DNA from: an uncultured Actinomycetes bacterium
Lineage (GTDB): Bacteria > Actinomycetota > Actinomycetes > Nanopelagicales > Nanopelagicaceae
Direction of reading: 5' to 3'
Assembly (NCBI GenBank): GCA_903916775.1
Contig: CAIWXY010000120.1
Coordinates: 1 to 7,153 of the forward strand
DNA: 7,153 nucleotides
Shown: piece by piece, positions 1 to 5,793 of the stretch
Numbering within the stretch: the stretch's first letter is position 1
Layout: each line of letters begins with the position of its first letter
Program-made: the position numbers and the translations under genes
The notes under the pieces: generated by a model
What the model saw: only the letters and a program-made list of their open reading frames with translations
What the model was told of the DNA's origin: nothing
The model's database searches: none

Positions 1-2
1 AC

Positions 3-650
3 TATTTCCTACCAGGTGTCTTCGCTGGCGTATGTGGATTCTTGGGACTGATTTCCTATTACTCGGGCTTGGCGACCGGTCGCATGGGCGTAGTTGCTCC
101 AATTAGTTCTTTAAGCGCAGTGATCCCATTGATCTACGCCTTCGTACGAGGAGAGCGGCCCGCGGGAATTGAAATCGCCGGAATAGTCATCGCCCTTATC
201 GGTGCCTTCTGTGCTTCTGGTCCCGAAGTAATCAAAGGTGTCCCTCTCAAACCACTTGCCTTTGGTTTGGGTGCCGCGCTGGGATTTGGTGCAGCGCTGG
301 CCTTTATGGCTGAAGGATCTAAGTCGAGTCCAATTATGACTATGACGACCATGCGTCTGACCACAGTGAGCGTCTGCGTATTGCTCGCCCTACGTTATAA
401 AACAATGGGTGGATTTAAGCGAATAGATCTCCCCACGTTGGTCGTGATTGGCGCCGCTGATTTCCTGGCCAATTATTTCTTGGGTGTGGCCACCACTAAG
501 GGGATGGTTTCGGTCGCCATGATTCTTGGATCGCTCTTCCCGATAGTTACTGTGTTATTGGCCTATAAATTCCTGCATGAACGCCTCCATAAAGTTCAAT
601 ATTTTGGAGTTTTCTGCGCAGTGCTAGGTGTTGCCCTCATATCGCTCTAA
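3..650 (+). CDS. DMT/EamA-family transporter, 5' end missing
   Basis: This is the C-terminal part of an inner-membrane transporter of the drug/metabolite superfamily, which exports or imports small metabolites. The substrate cannot be told from sequence. The frame is open to the left edge of the window. A TTG at position 42 could be read as a start, but the 13 codons before it already encode hydrophobic membrane sequence, so the true start lies outside. About eight hydrophobic helices are visible, for example around APISSLSAVIPLIYAFV, IEIAGIVIALIGAF and GVFCAVLGVALISL. The end follows the typical EamA pattern: a helix, then FLHERL, then a last glycine-rich helix. Family members usually have ten helices in two five-helix repeats, so roughly the first two are missing here. 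The next gene starts 23 bp downstream on the same strand. Family assignment is fairly sure, function is not. Confidence 0.85.
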   Translation, partial: YFLPGVFAGVCGFLGLISYYSGLATGRMGVVAPISSLSAVIPLIYAFVRGERPAGIEIAGIVIALIGAFCASGPEVIKGVPLKPLAFGLGAALGFGAALAFMAEGSKSSPIMTMTTMRLTTVSVCVLLALRYKTMGGFKRIDLPTLVVIGAADFLANYFLGVATTKGMVSVAMILGSLFPIVTVLLAYKFLHERLHKVQYFGVFCAVLGVALISL

Positions 651-661
651 CGTATCTCGAG

Positions 662-667
662 TACGAT
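662..667 (+). promoter_or_regulatory. Candidate -10 element of the first DinB-like gene (leaderless)
   Basis: TACGAT fits the TANNNT consensus and sits exactly 6 nt before the ATG at 674. No Shine-Dalgarno is visible between them. Transcription would begin at or next to the start codon. No good -35 is seen at 17-18 bp. The same spacing recurs at other genes here, which raises confidence above that for a lone hexamer. Confidence 0.45.
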
Positions 668-673
668 CTGGCT

Positions 674-1117
674 ATGAGCAAAGAGATTCTGCAGCAATTC
701 GTATCTGCCAACAAAGAGTTTTGTGCCTATGCAAAAGCGATGAAACCTGAGCAACTCAGTCATGTGCCCGCTCCCGGGGAATGGTCTCCGGCTTATGTCA
801 TCCATCATATGGCTGATTCCGATGCACACTTTCTCGTCCGTTTTTTGAATATTCTCTCAACAGATAAGCCTGCTATCGTCCCATTTGATGAAGAAGCATT
901 TCCTACAACCCTTGGATATGTTGGACGTAACGTTGCTATCTCAATTGCATCGATAGAGGCAGCGACCGCGCAGCTCGTGGATATCTTCTCGAACGTTAGT
1001 GATGAAGTATGGAACCGCACTGGACTTCATCCTGAGCGCGGGGAACTAACTGCGAGTGCGCTACTTCAACTCACGCTTAACCATCGAGTCGGGCACTTAG
1101 AGCAACTTAAGAAGTAA
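674..1117 (+). CDS. DinB-like (DinB/YfiT superfamily) protein
   Basis: This is a 147-residue protein of the DinB/YfiT four-helix-bundle superfamily. Many members bind a divalent metal through three histidines, and some use a low-molecular-weight thiol such as mycothiol or bacillithiol as cosubstrate. The evidence is the length, an early GEWSPAYVIHHMADSD segment with the first metal histidine (His44 or His45), and a C-terminal HRVGHLEQL segment with His137 and His141 in HxxxH spacing. The segment around EWSP resembles the usual 'W(S/T)..E...H' stretch of the family. The substrate is unknown, and the name DinB does not by itself imply DNA-damage induction. The ATG at 674 is supported by a -10 element 6 nt upstream. 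Its 3' end overlaps the converging hydrolase gene by 11 bp. It could instead be called DUF664 or DinB_2, which belong to the same superfamily. Confidence 0.8.
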   Translation: MSKEILQQFVSANKEFCAYAKAMKPEQLSHVPAPGEWSPAYVIHHMADSDAHFLVRFLNILSTDKPAIVPFDEEAFPTTLGYVGRNVAISIASIEAATAQLVDIFSNVSDEVWNRTGLHPERGELTASALLQLTLNHRVGHLEQLKK

Positions 1118-1913
1118 TCCATTTGGCAATATAGGCGGCCGTTGTGCGGTCGTGCAGGATTCTGCGATGGCCAAGCCCTTCAGTTGCGTATAGCTCGCCT
1201 TGCTGCAGAACTTTGAGAAGATTTTCTGCGTCGCTAAACGGAATCTCTTTATCCTGGCGGTCATGAACAACTAAACATGGCTGATGGACTTTTGGAGCCA
1301 CGACATCGCCTCGAGTCTCATCCCAACTTCGGCCCGTGAGCTTTTCCACACGATCAACGAATGCTTTCTCGGCCTTCGGTGGAAGTTCTATGTAGCGAGC
1401 AAAGCGGTGCAATACATCTGAAAAGAGATACGGCGAGCCAATAGTGACAACTTTGCCAACCTGCATTCCATCCGAGATTGCAATAAAAGCCGCGCCGCCA
1501 CCCATCGAGTGACCGATGAGAGCATCAAACGGACCAAGCTCTTTGGAGACTCGCAGTAGTGCTGCAGCAAATTGGATAGCGTTGGTGGAATCGCCAGCAG
1601 CATCCCCGTGAGCAGGTGCGTCTAGAGCCACAACACTCACTCCGGCAGCAACGAGCGCATCGGAGAGAACATTCATATGGCCAGCATGAGATTCCCAACC
1701 GTGAATGATGAGTGCCTTTTTTGTAGACCCTGCAGCGTTCTTGCTCCATGCAACATAATGTCGCTCTGATCCGGCCGGTTCTAATCTGATCCAACCGTTC
1801 ATGTTCCGCGGCTTTCCCTCACGCGGGCGTACAAAAATGTGCGCAGCATAAAGACCAACCAGGCTCGGTGCTATCGAGCCAATAGTGCGATCTAGGAATC
1901 TGAGGGTTTTCAT
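1107..1913 (-). CDS. Alpha/beta-fold hydrolase (serine hydrolase)
   Basis: This 268-residue protein is a probable esterase, thioesterase or lipase-like serine hydrolase of unknown substrate. The fold landmarks appear in order: the oxyanion-side HGW at residues 71-73 followed by ESHAGHM, the DAPAHG turn at 98-103, the nucleophile elbow GHSMGG with Ser136, the acid in HDRQDKEIP (Asp221), and the catalytic histidine in GLGHRRI (His249). The triad is therefore complete. A lid-like helical insert lies at about 163-200. The N-terminal 35 residues contain a short hydrophobic stretch (about 14-28) before a basic segment, possibly a membrane-contacting helix, but no convincing cleavage site is seen. 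The ATG at 1913 has a TAAACT -10 element 7 nt upstream. The gene is divergent from the homocysteine methyltransferase gene and ends inside the last codons of the DinB-like gene. Confidence 0.88.
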   Translation of the reverse strand: MKTLRFLDRTIGSIAPSLVGLYAAHIFVRPREGKPRNMNGWIRLEPAGSERHYVAWSKNAAGSTKKALIIHGWESHAGHMNVLSDALVAAGVSVVALDAPAHGDAAGDSTNAIQFAAALLRVSKELGPFDALIGHSMGGGAAFIAISDGMQVGKVVTIGSPYLFSDVLHRFARYIELPPKAEKAFVDRVEKLTGRSWDETRGDVVAPKVHQPCLVVHDRQDKEIPFSDAENLLKVLQQGELYATEGLGHRRILHDRTTAAYIAKWITS

Positions 1914-1920
1914 CGATTTT

Positions 1921-1926
1921 AGTTTA
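1921..1926 (-). promoter_or_regulatory. Candidate -10 of the hydrolase gene (leaderless)
   Basis: On the minus strand TAAACT lies 7 nt before the ATG at 1913, with no Shine-Dalgarno in between. The same hexamer is found before the NlpC/P60 gene. The -35 region expected at about 1944-1949 is poor in consensus and would overlap the -35 region of the opposite promoter. Confidence 0.5.
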
Positions 1927-1962
1927 TTCCATTGCTCGGGGCAGGTGCAGGTTTTCTGGGAT

Positions 1963-1968
1963 TAGGCT
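1963..1968 (+). promoter_or_regulatory. Candidate -10 of the homocysteine methyltransferase gene (leaderless)
   Basis: TAGGCT (TANNNT) is located 6 nt before the ATG at 1975, with no Shine-Dalgarno. No clear -35 hexamer is present at about 1940-1945. The element forms a back-to-back pair with the hydrolase promoter in a 61-bp divergent spacer. Confidence 0.45.
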
Positions 1969-1974
1969 AGTCAC

Positions 1975-2835
1975 ATGAACACGCAGGTGACCCTAATAGA
2001 TGGTGGACTTTCAACCGCCTTGGAAGTTTTGGGAAATAAGCTCGATACCTCGCTCTGGTCAGGTGAATTACTCCGCAGCCACAGCGAGCAAATCAGAGCA
2101 GCTCATAAGTTGTTTGCCGATGCTGGTGCGAAGGTATTGATAACGAGCTCATACCAAGTGAGTTATCCAGGCTGCCTTGCAGTTGGTTGGAGCACGGATG
2201 AGGTAGATGCCGCGCTCTTGCTTTCAACGGAGTTGGCGCGTTTCGATGGGGTCCAAGTCGCAGCATCTATCGGGCCTTACGGCGCATATCTCGCAGATGG
2301 CTCCGAATATCGAGGCAACTATGGTCTTAGCAAAGAAGAGCTCAAAGAGTTTCATAGAGATCGCCTGAGTAAACTTATTGAAAGTGCTCCCAATTTACTC
2401 GCCATCGAAACTATTCCCGAACTTACGGAAGCGCGCGCGATTCTTGAATTGCTTCATGAGCTGGGCAACACAATTCCATTCTGGATTTCTTTTTCATGCA
2501 AGAGTGAAACTGAATTATGTTCGGGCGAATTATTTGCCGATGCAGCTGCATTGGTAATGCGCGAGCCACTTGCAGTAGGTGTCGGGATTAATTGCACAGC
2601 CCCAGAATTGGTCACCCCACTTCTGCAGAGCGCACCTGCTGCAACTTTCGTTTTATATCCCAACTCAGGTAGGCAGTGGGATGCGGTTACTAAACAGTGG
2701 ATAGGCGATAGTGAATTAAGTTTTTCTCGCGAAGATATTGAGAAGTGGATTGCGCTGGGAGCAAAATACATCGGTGGCTGCTGTGGAGTAGCTCCTTCGG
2801 ATATCAAACTACTTGCACCTATTCTGCAGTCATAA
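1975..2835 (+). CDS. mmuM: Homocysteine S-methyltransferase
   Basis: This 286-residue cytosolic enzyme belongs to the zinc-dependent homocysteine S-methyltransferase family (Pfam S-methyl_trans). It moves a methyl group from S-methylmethionine or S-adenosylmethionine to homocysteine, giving methionine. The (beta/alpha)8 barrel begins with LIDGGLSTALE (residues 7-17), the usual DGG-(T/S) start. The ASIGPYGAYLADGSEYRG stretch (97-114) is typical of the MmuM branch. The zinc ligands are all present: Cys207 in GINCTAPE and Cys269-Cys270 in GGCCGVAP. The conserved YPNSG (228-232) also fits. The length is slightly below the roughly 310 residues of E. coli MmuM. The start at 1975 is supported by a -10 element 6 nt upstream and a sensible N-terminus. 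No S-methylmethionine permease gene is adjacent, so the methyl donor is inferred from the family only. Confidence 0.93.
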   Translation: MNTQVTLIDGGLSTALEVLGNKLDTSLWSGELLRSHSEQIRAAHKLFADAGAKVLITSSYQVSYPGCLAVGWSTDEVDAALLLSTELARFDGVQVAASIGPYGAYLADGSEYRGNYGLSKEELKEFHRDRLSKLIESAPNLLAIETIPELTEARAILELLHELGNTIPFWISFSCKSETELCSGELFADAAALVMREPLAVGVGINCTAPELVTPLLQSAPAATFVLYPNSGRQWDAVTKQWIGDSELSFSREDIEKWIALGAKYIGGCCGVAPSDIKLLAPILQS

Positions 2836-2874
2836 TCAGGAGATTTAACCTTTTCTCTCAGAATCAATCGTGAT

Positions 2875-2907
2875 TTACGCGTAATTTGAGCTAAATCCTC
2901 AATTGAG
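2875..2907. promoter_or_regulatory. Palindrome cluster upstream of the NlpC/P60 promoter
   Basis: Two perfect 10-bp palindromes lie here: TTACGCGTAA (2875-2884) and CTCAATTGAG (2898-2907). The motif TTGAG occurs at 2886-2890, as its reverse complement CTCAA at 2898-2902, and again at 2903-2907. The second palindrome overlaps the proposed -35 hexamer, a common operator position. There is no T-run, so the cluster does not look like an intrinsic terminator of the upstream gene. Binding by a regulator is an inference. Confidence 0.35.
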
Positions 2908-2932
2908 CCAAAAGTGCCCTGAACGCTAAACT
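2903..2932 (+). promoter_or_regulatory. Promoter of the NlpC/P60 gene (-35 and -10, leaderless)
   Basis: A -35 TTGAGC (2903-2908), an 18-bp spacer and a -10 TAAACT (2927-2932) stand 6 nt before the ATG at 2939. This is the best two-part promoter in the window. The mRNA would start at or beside the ATG. The intervening TGAGGG could resemble a Shine-Dalgarno, but it is too close to the ATG to be useful. Confidence 0.6.
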
Positions 2933-2938
2933 TGAGGG

Positions 2939-3952
2939 ATGCGTCAGCCACAAAGGAAGCGGTGGATATTTCTCACCGCCAGCATGGCATTAGTCGCCAG
3001 CGCTGCTCCTGCATTTGCGGCTCAGTCAATCCAAGCTGTTCAGGCCCAAGTAACTTCTCTGCAGATCCAGGCATCAGCCATCGCCGAATCTGCACAGCAG
3101 TCGGAAGTTGAGCTGCAAAATCTTGAACGCTCGCTCTCATCTGTACAAAGCAAGGATTCGGCTCAAAGTAAGAGCATCCAAGCGCTTAAAGCGTCAGTTG
3201 GCGCGATTGCAGCTCAGGAATACAAGACTGGTGAGCTGAGCCAAAGCATGGCGTTGCTCTTTTCATCAGATCCCACTCTCTATATGAACAGCGCTGAATC
3301 GCTCAATATTGTTGAAAGTCGCAACGCAAATGAGCTACGCCAGTATGCAACAGCCGATCAGCAACTCAAGGCAACTGCGCTCACTCTGGGAGACCAGGTC
3401 GCGTTAGTAGCAAAAGCAAAAGCAAAATACGTCGCAGAAGAAGCTGCCGCCCAGGCAAAGCTTCAACAGGCAGAGAAATTACTTAATAGTCTCAACAAGG
3501 CCGAGCGAGCACGTCTTGCCGCTTTGCAGGCATCGGAAGATAGCCAGTTCCAAGCATCTTCGTTGGCACTGGCAAAAGAGGGAAGTGGAGTAACTGGTGC
3601 AGAGGGTGTTGCACTTCGTTATGCACTTAAGCAGCTTGGCTCGCGCTATATGTTCGGTGCTGCAGGACTTGTTTATTGGGATTGTTCTGGATTAACTATG
3701 CGCGCATTTGGTTCGGCAGGAATTGCTTTGCCGCACTCAGCTGCTGCTCAAGCTGGATATGGAAAGCGTATTCCACTTAACCAAGTAAAACCTGGCGACT
3801 TGGTATTTTTTGGTCAGCCAATTACGCACGTTGGAATTTACTTTGGCAATGGAAAAATGCTTGATGCTCCACATAGCGGAGCTCGAGTTCGAATCGAAGA
3901 CTTTAGTTCGTGGTTCGGTGGCGAGAAGTACGTCGCAGCGCGACGCTTGTAA
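2939..3952 (+). CDS. Secreted NlpC/P60 peptidoglycan hydrolase with coiled-coil N-terminus
   Basis: This 337-residue exported cell-wall hydrolase probably cuts the D-Glu/meso-DAP bond of stem peptides, as RipA-type enzymes do, for daughter-cell separation or wall remodelling. The signal peptide covers residues 1-27: the basic start MRQPQRKRW, a hydrophobic core, and cleavage after AFA. Residues about 29-205 are Ala/Gln/Ser/Lys-rich and helical, a long coiled coil like the regulatory N-terminal domains of RipA and PcsB-type proteins. The NlpC/P60 domain fills about 220-337. It has Cys249 in WDCSGLT, His297 in THVGIYFGNG, and Asp309 in DAPHSG at the position of the third polar catalytic residue. 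The PGDLVFF strand (285-291) is also typical. The gene has its own promoter. Its TAA stop directly touches the stop of the converging ABC permease gene. Confidence 0.93.
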   Translation: MRQPQRKRWIFLTASMALVASAAPAFAAQSIQAVQAQVTSLQIQASAIAESAQQSEVELQNLERSLSSVQSKDSAQSKSIQALKASVGAIAAQEYKTGELSQSMALLFSSDPTLYMNSAESLNIVESRNANELRQYATADQQLKATALTLGDQVALVAKAKAKYVAEEAAAQAKLQQAEKLLNSLNKAERARLAALQASEDSQFQASSLALAKEGSGVTGAEGVALRYALKQLGSRYMFGAAGLVYWDCSGLTMRAFGSAGIALPHSAAAQAGYGKRIPLNQVKPGDLVFFGQPITHVGIYFGNGKMLDAPHSGARVRIEDFSSWFGGEKYVAARRL

Positions 3953-4744
3953 TTACTCTTCCGACCACTTAAAGCTGCGCACAGCGAGGATTGTTCCAGC
4001 AATCGCCCACGCACCAAGCACTGCAAACATTTTGCCAACTTCCCAAGAATGAGTGAGCTCTTGACTCTTAAATGAATCCGGCAAAAAGACTGAGCGCATT
4101 CCTTCTGTCAGCCATCGAAGCGGGAAGAGCGAAGCTACTTGCTGCATCCAGTGTGGAAGTTGAGTGAAAACAAAGAAGACACCGCTAAAGAACTGCAAAA
4201 TAATCACAATCGGAGAGATGACCGCTGAGGCACCTCTGCCGGATTTTGGTAGCGCTGAAATAGCGATTCCAAGGACTGTAGAGCAGATGCTTCCAAGCAC
4301 CAATATCGCAAAGAAGCGAAGCCAAAGCGCAGGTGAGTGCGGCATGTGGAGATGGAAAAATGCCCAGCCGATAGCGACCAAGAGAATAACCTGAAGCACG
4401 AGCGAAAGTGCAACAACAATGGCTTTGCCGATGAAGTAAGAGATAGGCGAGAGCGGAGTTCCGCGCAAGCGCTTGAGTGTTCCGAAGTCGCGTTCCATCG
4501 GAATTAAGATGGCAAGATTTTGAAAGCCCGTATTAACCAAACCTGATGCGATCATGCCTGCGATGAAGTACTGTGCAAATGAGACGCCAGGGGCTAGATT
4601 CTTTGAGAAAATTGTTCCGAAGATGAAAAGCAACATAACGGGGAAGAGCAGACTAAAGAAGACCACTTCTTTTTGGCGAAGGAATTGTTTAAATTCCAGG
4701 CCGCCTCGCAAGATGCCAAGCCTGATGACTCCAACTTTATGCAT
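3953..4744 (-). CDS. ABC-2 type exporter permease
   Basis: This 263-residue integral membrane subunit of an ABC-2 exporter partners the ATPase encoded just upstream. About six membrane segments are visible: near 26-46, 58-80, 103-130, 140-165, 172-196 and 238-258. Between the second and third lies ERDFGTLKRLRGTPLSP (84-100), the cytoplasmic coupling segment typical of DrrB/ABC-2 permeases (E-(K/R)-..GTL..L..TPL). The cargo is unknown. Drugs, lipids or antibiotics are all exported by relatives. The ATG at 4744 lies inside the last codons of the ATPase gene (8-bp overlap) and is preceded by a perfect AGGAGG at 6-nt spacing, so translation is probably coupled to the ATPase. The gene ends exactly where the NlpC/P60 gene ends. 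Confidence 0.92.
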   Translation of the reverse strand: MHKVGVIRLGILRGGLEFKQFLRQKEVVFFSLLFPVMLLFIFGTIFSKNLAPGVSFAQYFIAGMIASGLVNTGFQNLAILIPMERDFGTLKRLRGTPLSPISYFIGKAIVVALSLVLQVILLVAIGWAFFHLHMPHSPALWLRFFAILVLGSICSTVLGIAISALPKSGRGASAVISPIVIILQFFSGVFFVFTQLPHWMQQVASLFPLRWLTEGMRSVFLPDSFKSQELTHSWEVGKMFAVLGAWAIAGTILAVRSFKWSEE

Positions 4745-5627
4745 GAGTTTCCTCCTGTGAAATCATCTTGAGATAAATATCTTCGAGTGAGGGACGAGTA
4801 ATTCGGAGCTCCGGAATTTCGCCACCGCATTGCTCGGCAATCTTTAAGACGTCCGATGTTGGATTATCTGTGGCAAGTTCCTTCACTTCGCCGTTCCAAA
4901 TCCACGAAATAACGGCTTGAGCAGTATTTCGTCCGCCAAGAGTGGCAGGTGTTGCAATTTCAATGATAGAGCCAGCAACAATCACACCAACTCGATCAGC
5001 TAGCGCTTCGGCTTCATCTAGGTAGTGCGTTGTGAGCAAGATGGTTGTGCCTGCTGCGCGCAGATTTCGAATGAGCTCCCAGAAGGAACGTCTAGCTTGC
5101 GGATCAAAACCTGTGGTCGGCTCGTCAAGGAAGAGAATTTCCGGATTGCCGATGATTCCGAGTGCAACGTCTAGTCTGCGGCGTTGACCACCAGACAAAT
5201 TGCGTGCTCGGTTGTTGGCTTGTTCGGTAAGCCCAACTAGTTCTATAACTTCATCTGGATTTTTGGCATTGGGGTAGTAATGCGCAAAATGATGAACTGT
5301 TTCTTTGACCGTGAGATCCTGACCATCTTCAGTGGATTGAAGAACGATTCCTATTCTGGTGCGCCAGATGTGGTCTGTGCGGGTGAGGGTGTCGGGATCG
5401 GTATCAAGAACTTTCACCTCACCGGAATCACGTCGCCTGTAGCCTTCCAGGATTTCAACGAAAGTGGTCTTACCTGCGCCATTAGGCCCAAGCAGAGCGA
5501 ATATTTCGCCCTGAGCCACATCCAGGTCAACGCCATTAACGACAACTCTTCCGTCGTAGCTCTTGGTCACGCCTCTGACGCTAATGGCTAGTTCTGGTCG
5601 AGATTGGCTATCAGTGCTTGCACTCAT
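4737..5627 (-). CDS. ABC exporter ATPase subunit (DrrA-like)
   Basis: This 296-residue ATP-binding subunit powers the ABC-2 exporter with the permease encoded next to it. All nucleotide-binding motifs are intact and in order: Walker A GPNGAGKTT (47-55), Q-loop Gln97, signature LSGGQ (144-148), Walker B ILFLDEP (164-170), a D-loop region with GFDP (173-176) and the H-switch His201 in TTHYLDEA. The 90-residue tail after about 207 is typical of the DrrA/CcmA group and ends in a conserved-looking PSLEDIYLKM segment. The ATG at 5627 has TATTAT on the minus strand 7 nt upstream, so it probably begins a leaderless operon mRNA. The stop overlaps the permease start by 8 bp. The cargo is not predictable: no resistance, biosynthesis or regulator gene adjoins. 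Confidence 0.95.
   Translation of the reverse strand: MSASTDSQSRPELAISVRGVTKSYDGRVVVNGVDLDVAQGEIFALLGPNGAGKTTFVEILEGYRRRDSGEVKVLDTDPDTLTRTDHIWRTRIGIVLQSTEDGQDLTVKETVHHFAHYYPNAKNPDEVIELVGLTEQANNRARNLSGGQRRRLDVALGIIGNPEILFLDEPTTGFDPQARRSFWELIRNLRAAGTTILLTTHYLDEAEALADRVGVIVAGSIIEIATPATLGGRNTAQAVISWIWNGEVKELATDNPTSDVLKIAEQCGGEIPELRITRPSLEDIYLKMISQEETHA
4751..4756 (-). promoter_or_regulatory. Shine-Dalgarno of the ABC permease gene
   Basis: On the minus strand this reads AGGAGG, 6 nt before the permease ATG at 4744 and within the 3' end of the ATPase gene. It is the only perfect Shine-Dalgarno seen in the window. It sits at the one clearly internal operon start, in contrast to the leaderless first genes. 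Confidence 0.8.
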
Positions 5628-5634
5628 AGAGTTA

Positions 5635-5640
5635 ATAATA
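5635..5640 (-). promoter_or_regulatory. Candidate -10 of the ABC exporter operon (leaderless)
   Basis: On the minus strand TATTAT lies 7 nt before the ATPase ATG, with no Shine-Dalgarno. The nearest -35-like hexamer is TTGCAA (5656-5661), at a short 15-bp spacer. A CCTCA...TGAGG dyad (5650-5654 and 5666-5670, 11-bp gap) covers the -35 region and could be an operator. Confidence 0.5.
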
Positions 5641-5664
5641 GATGAATAACCTCAATTGCAACCT

Positions 5665-5769
5665 GTGAGGGGGAATTCACCTCTCGCGATTAGAATGAGA
5701 GCAGGGATTGCTAATGAGGGATGGCTAAATGAAACTACTACTGGACTGGTGACCTGATGGCCCCCTCAC
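5665..5769. repeat. 9-bp perfect inverted repeat spanning the divergent spacer
   Basis: GTGAGGGGG at 5665-5673 is the exact reverse complement of CCCCCTCAC at 5761-5769, with 87 bp between the arms. It lies in the 166-bp spacer between the ABC operon and the second DinB-like gene. The arms could pair in a transcript that crosses both, or be binding half-sites, or have arisen by chance. The sequence between the arms contains a small CTCTC/GAGAG stem (5681-5685 with 5697-5701) and no gene of convincing size. Confidence 0.4.
5691..5696 (+). promoter_or_regulatory. Possible distal -10 of the second DinB-like gene
   Basis: TAGAAT is a good TANNNT match about 100 bp before the ATG at 5794. It would give a 5' leader of about 90 nt that contains GGGAG (5779-5783), a weak Shine-Dalgarno 10 nt before the ATG. 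A rival is TAAATT (5770-5775) with TGGTGA (5747-5752) at a 17-bp spacer. That promoter would leave only about 11 nt of leader and exclude the Shine-Dalgarno. I cannot decide between them. Confidence 0.25.
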
Positions 5770-5793
5770 TAAATTACTGGGAGCAACTGAAAA

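Noticed and set aside
42..44. TTG as the start codon of the transporter
   Set aside because: The frame continues upstream to the window edge with hydrophobic membrane sequence (YFLPGVFAGVCGF), so the gene is cut by the edge.
2836..2938. A riboswitch (for example the c-di-AMP ydaO type) before the NlpC/P60 gene
   Set aside because: Such elements occur before wall hydrolase genes in actinobacteria, but the spacer is only 103 bp and a good promoter sits 6 nt before the ATG, which leaves no transcribed leader.
2454..2951. A 165-codon open frame on the minus strand opposite the homocysteine methyltransferase gene
   Set aside because: It lies almost wholly antisense to a gene with all catalytic cysteines and also covers the NlpC/P60 promoter. 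Its translation shows no domain or signature I recognise.
5280..5591. A 103-codon open frame on the plus strand inside the ABC ATPase gene
   Set aside because: It is antisense to the Walker A to signature region of an intact ATPase, and its translation has no recognisable motif.
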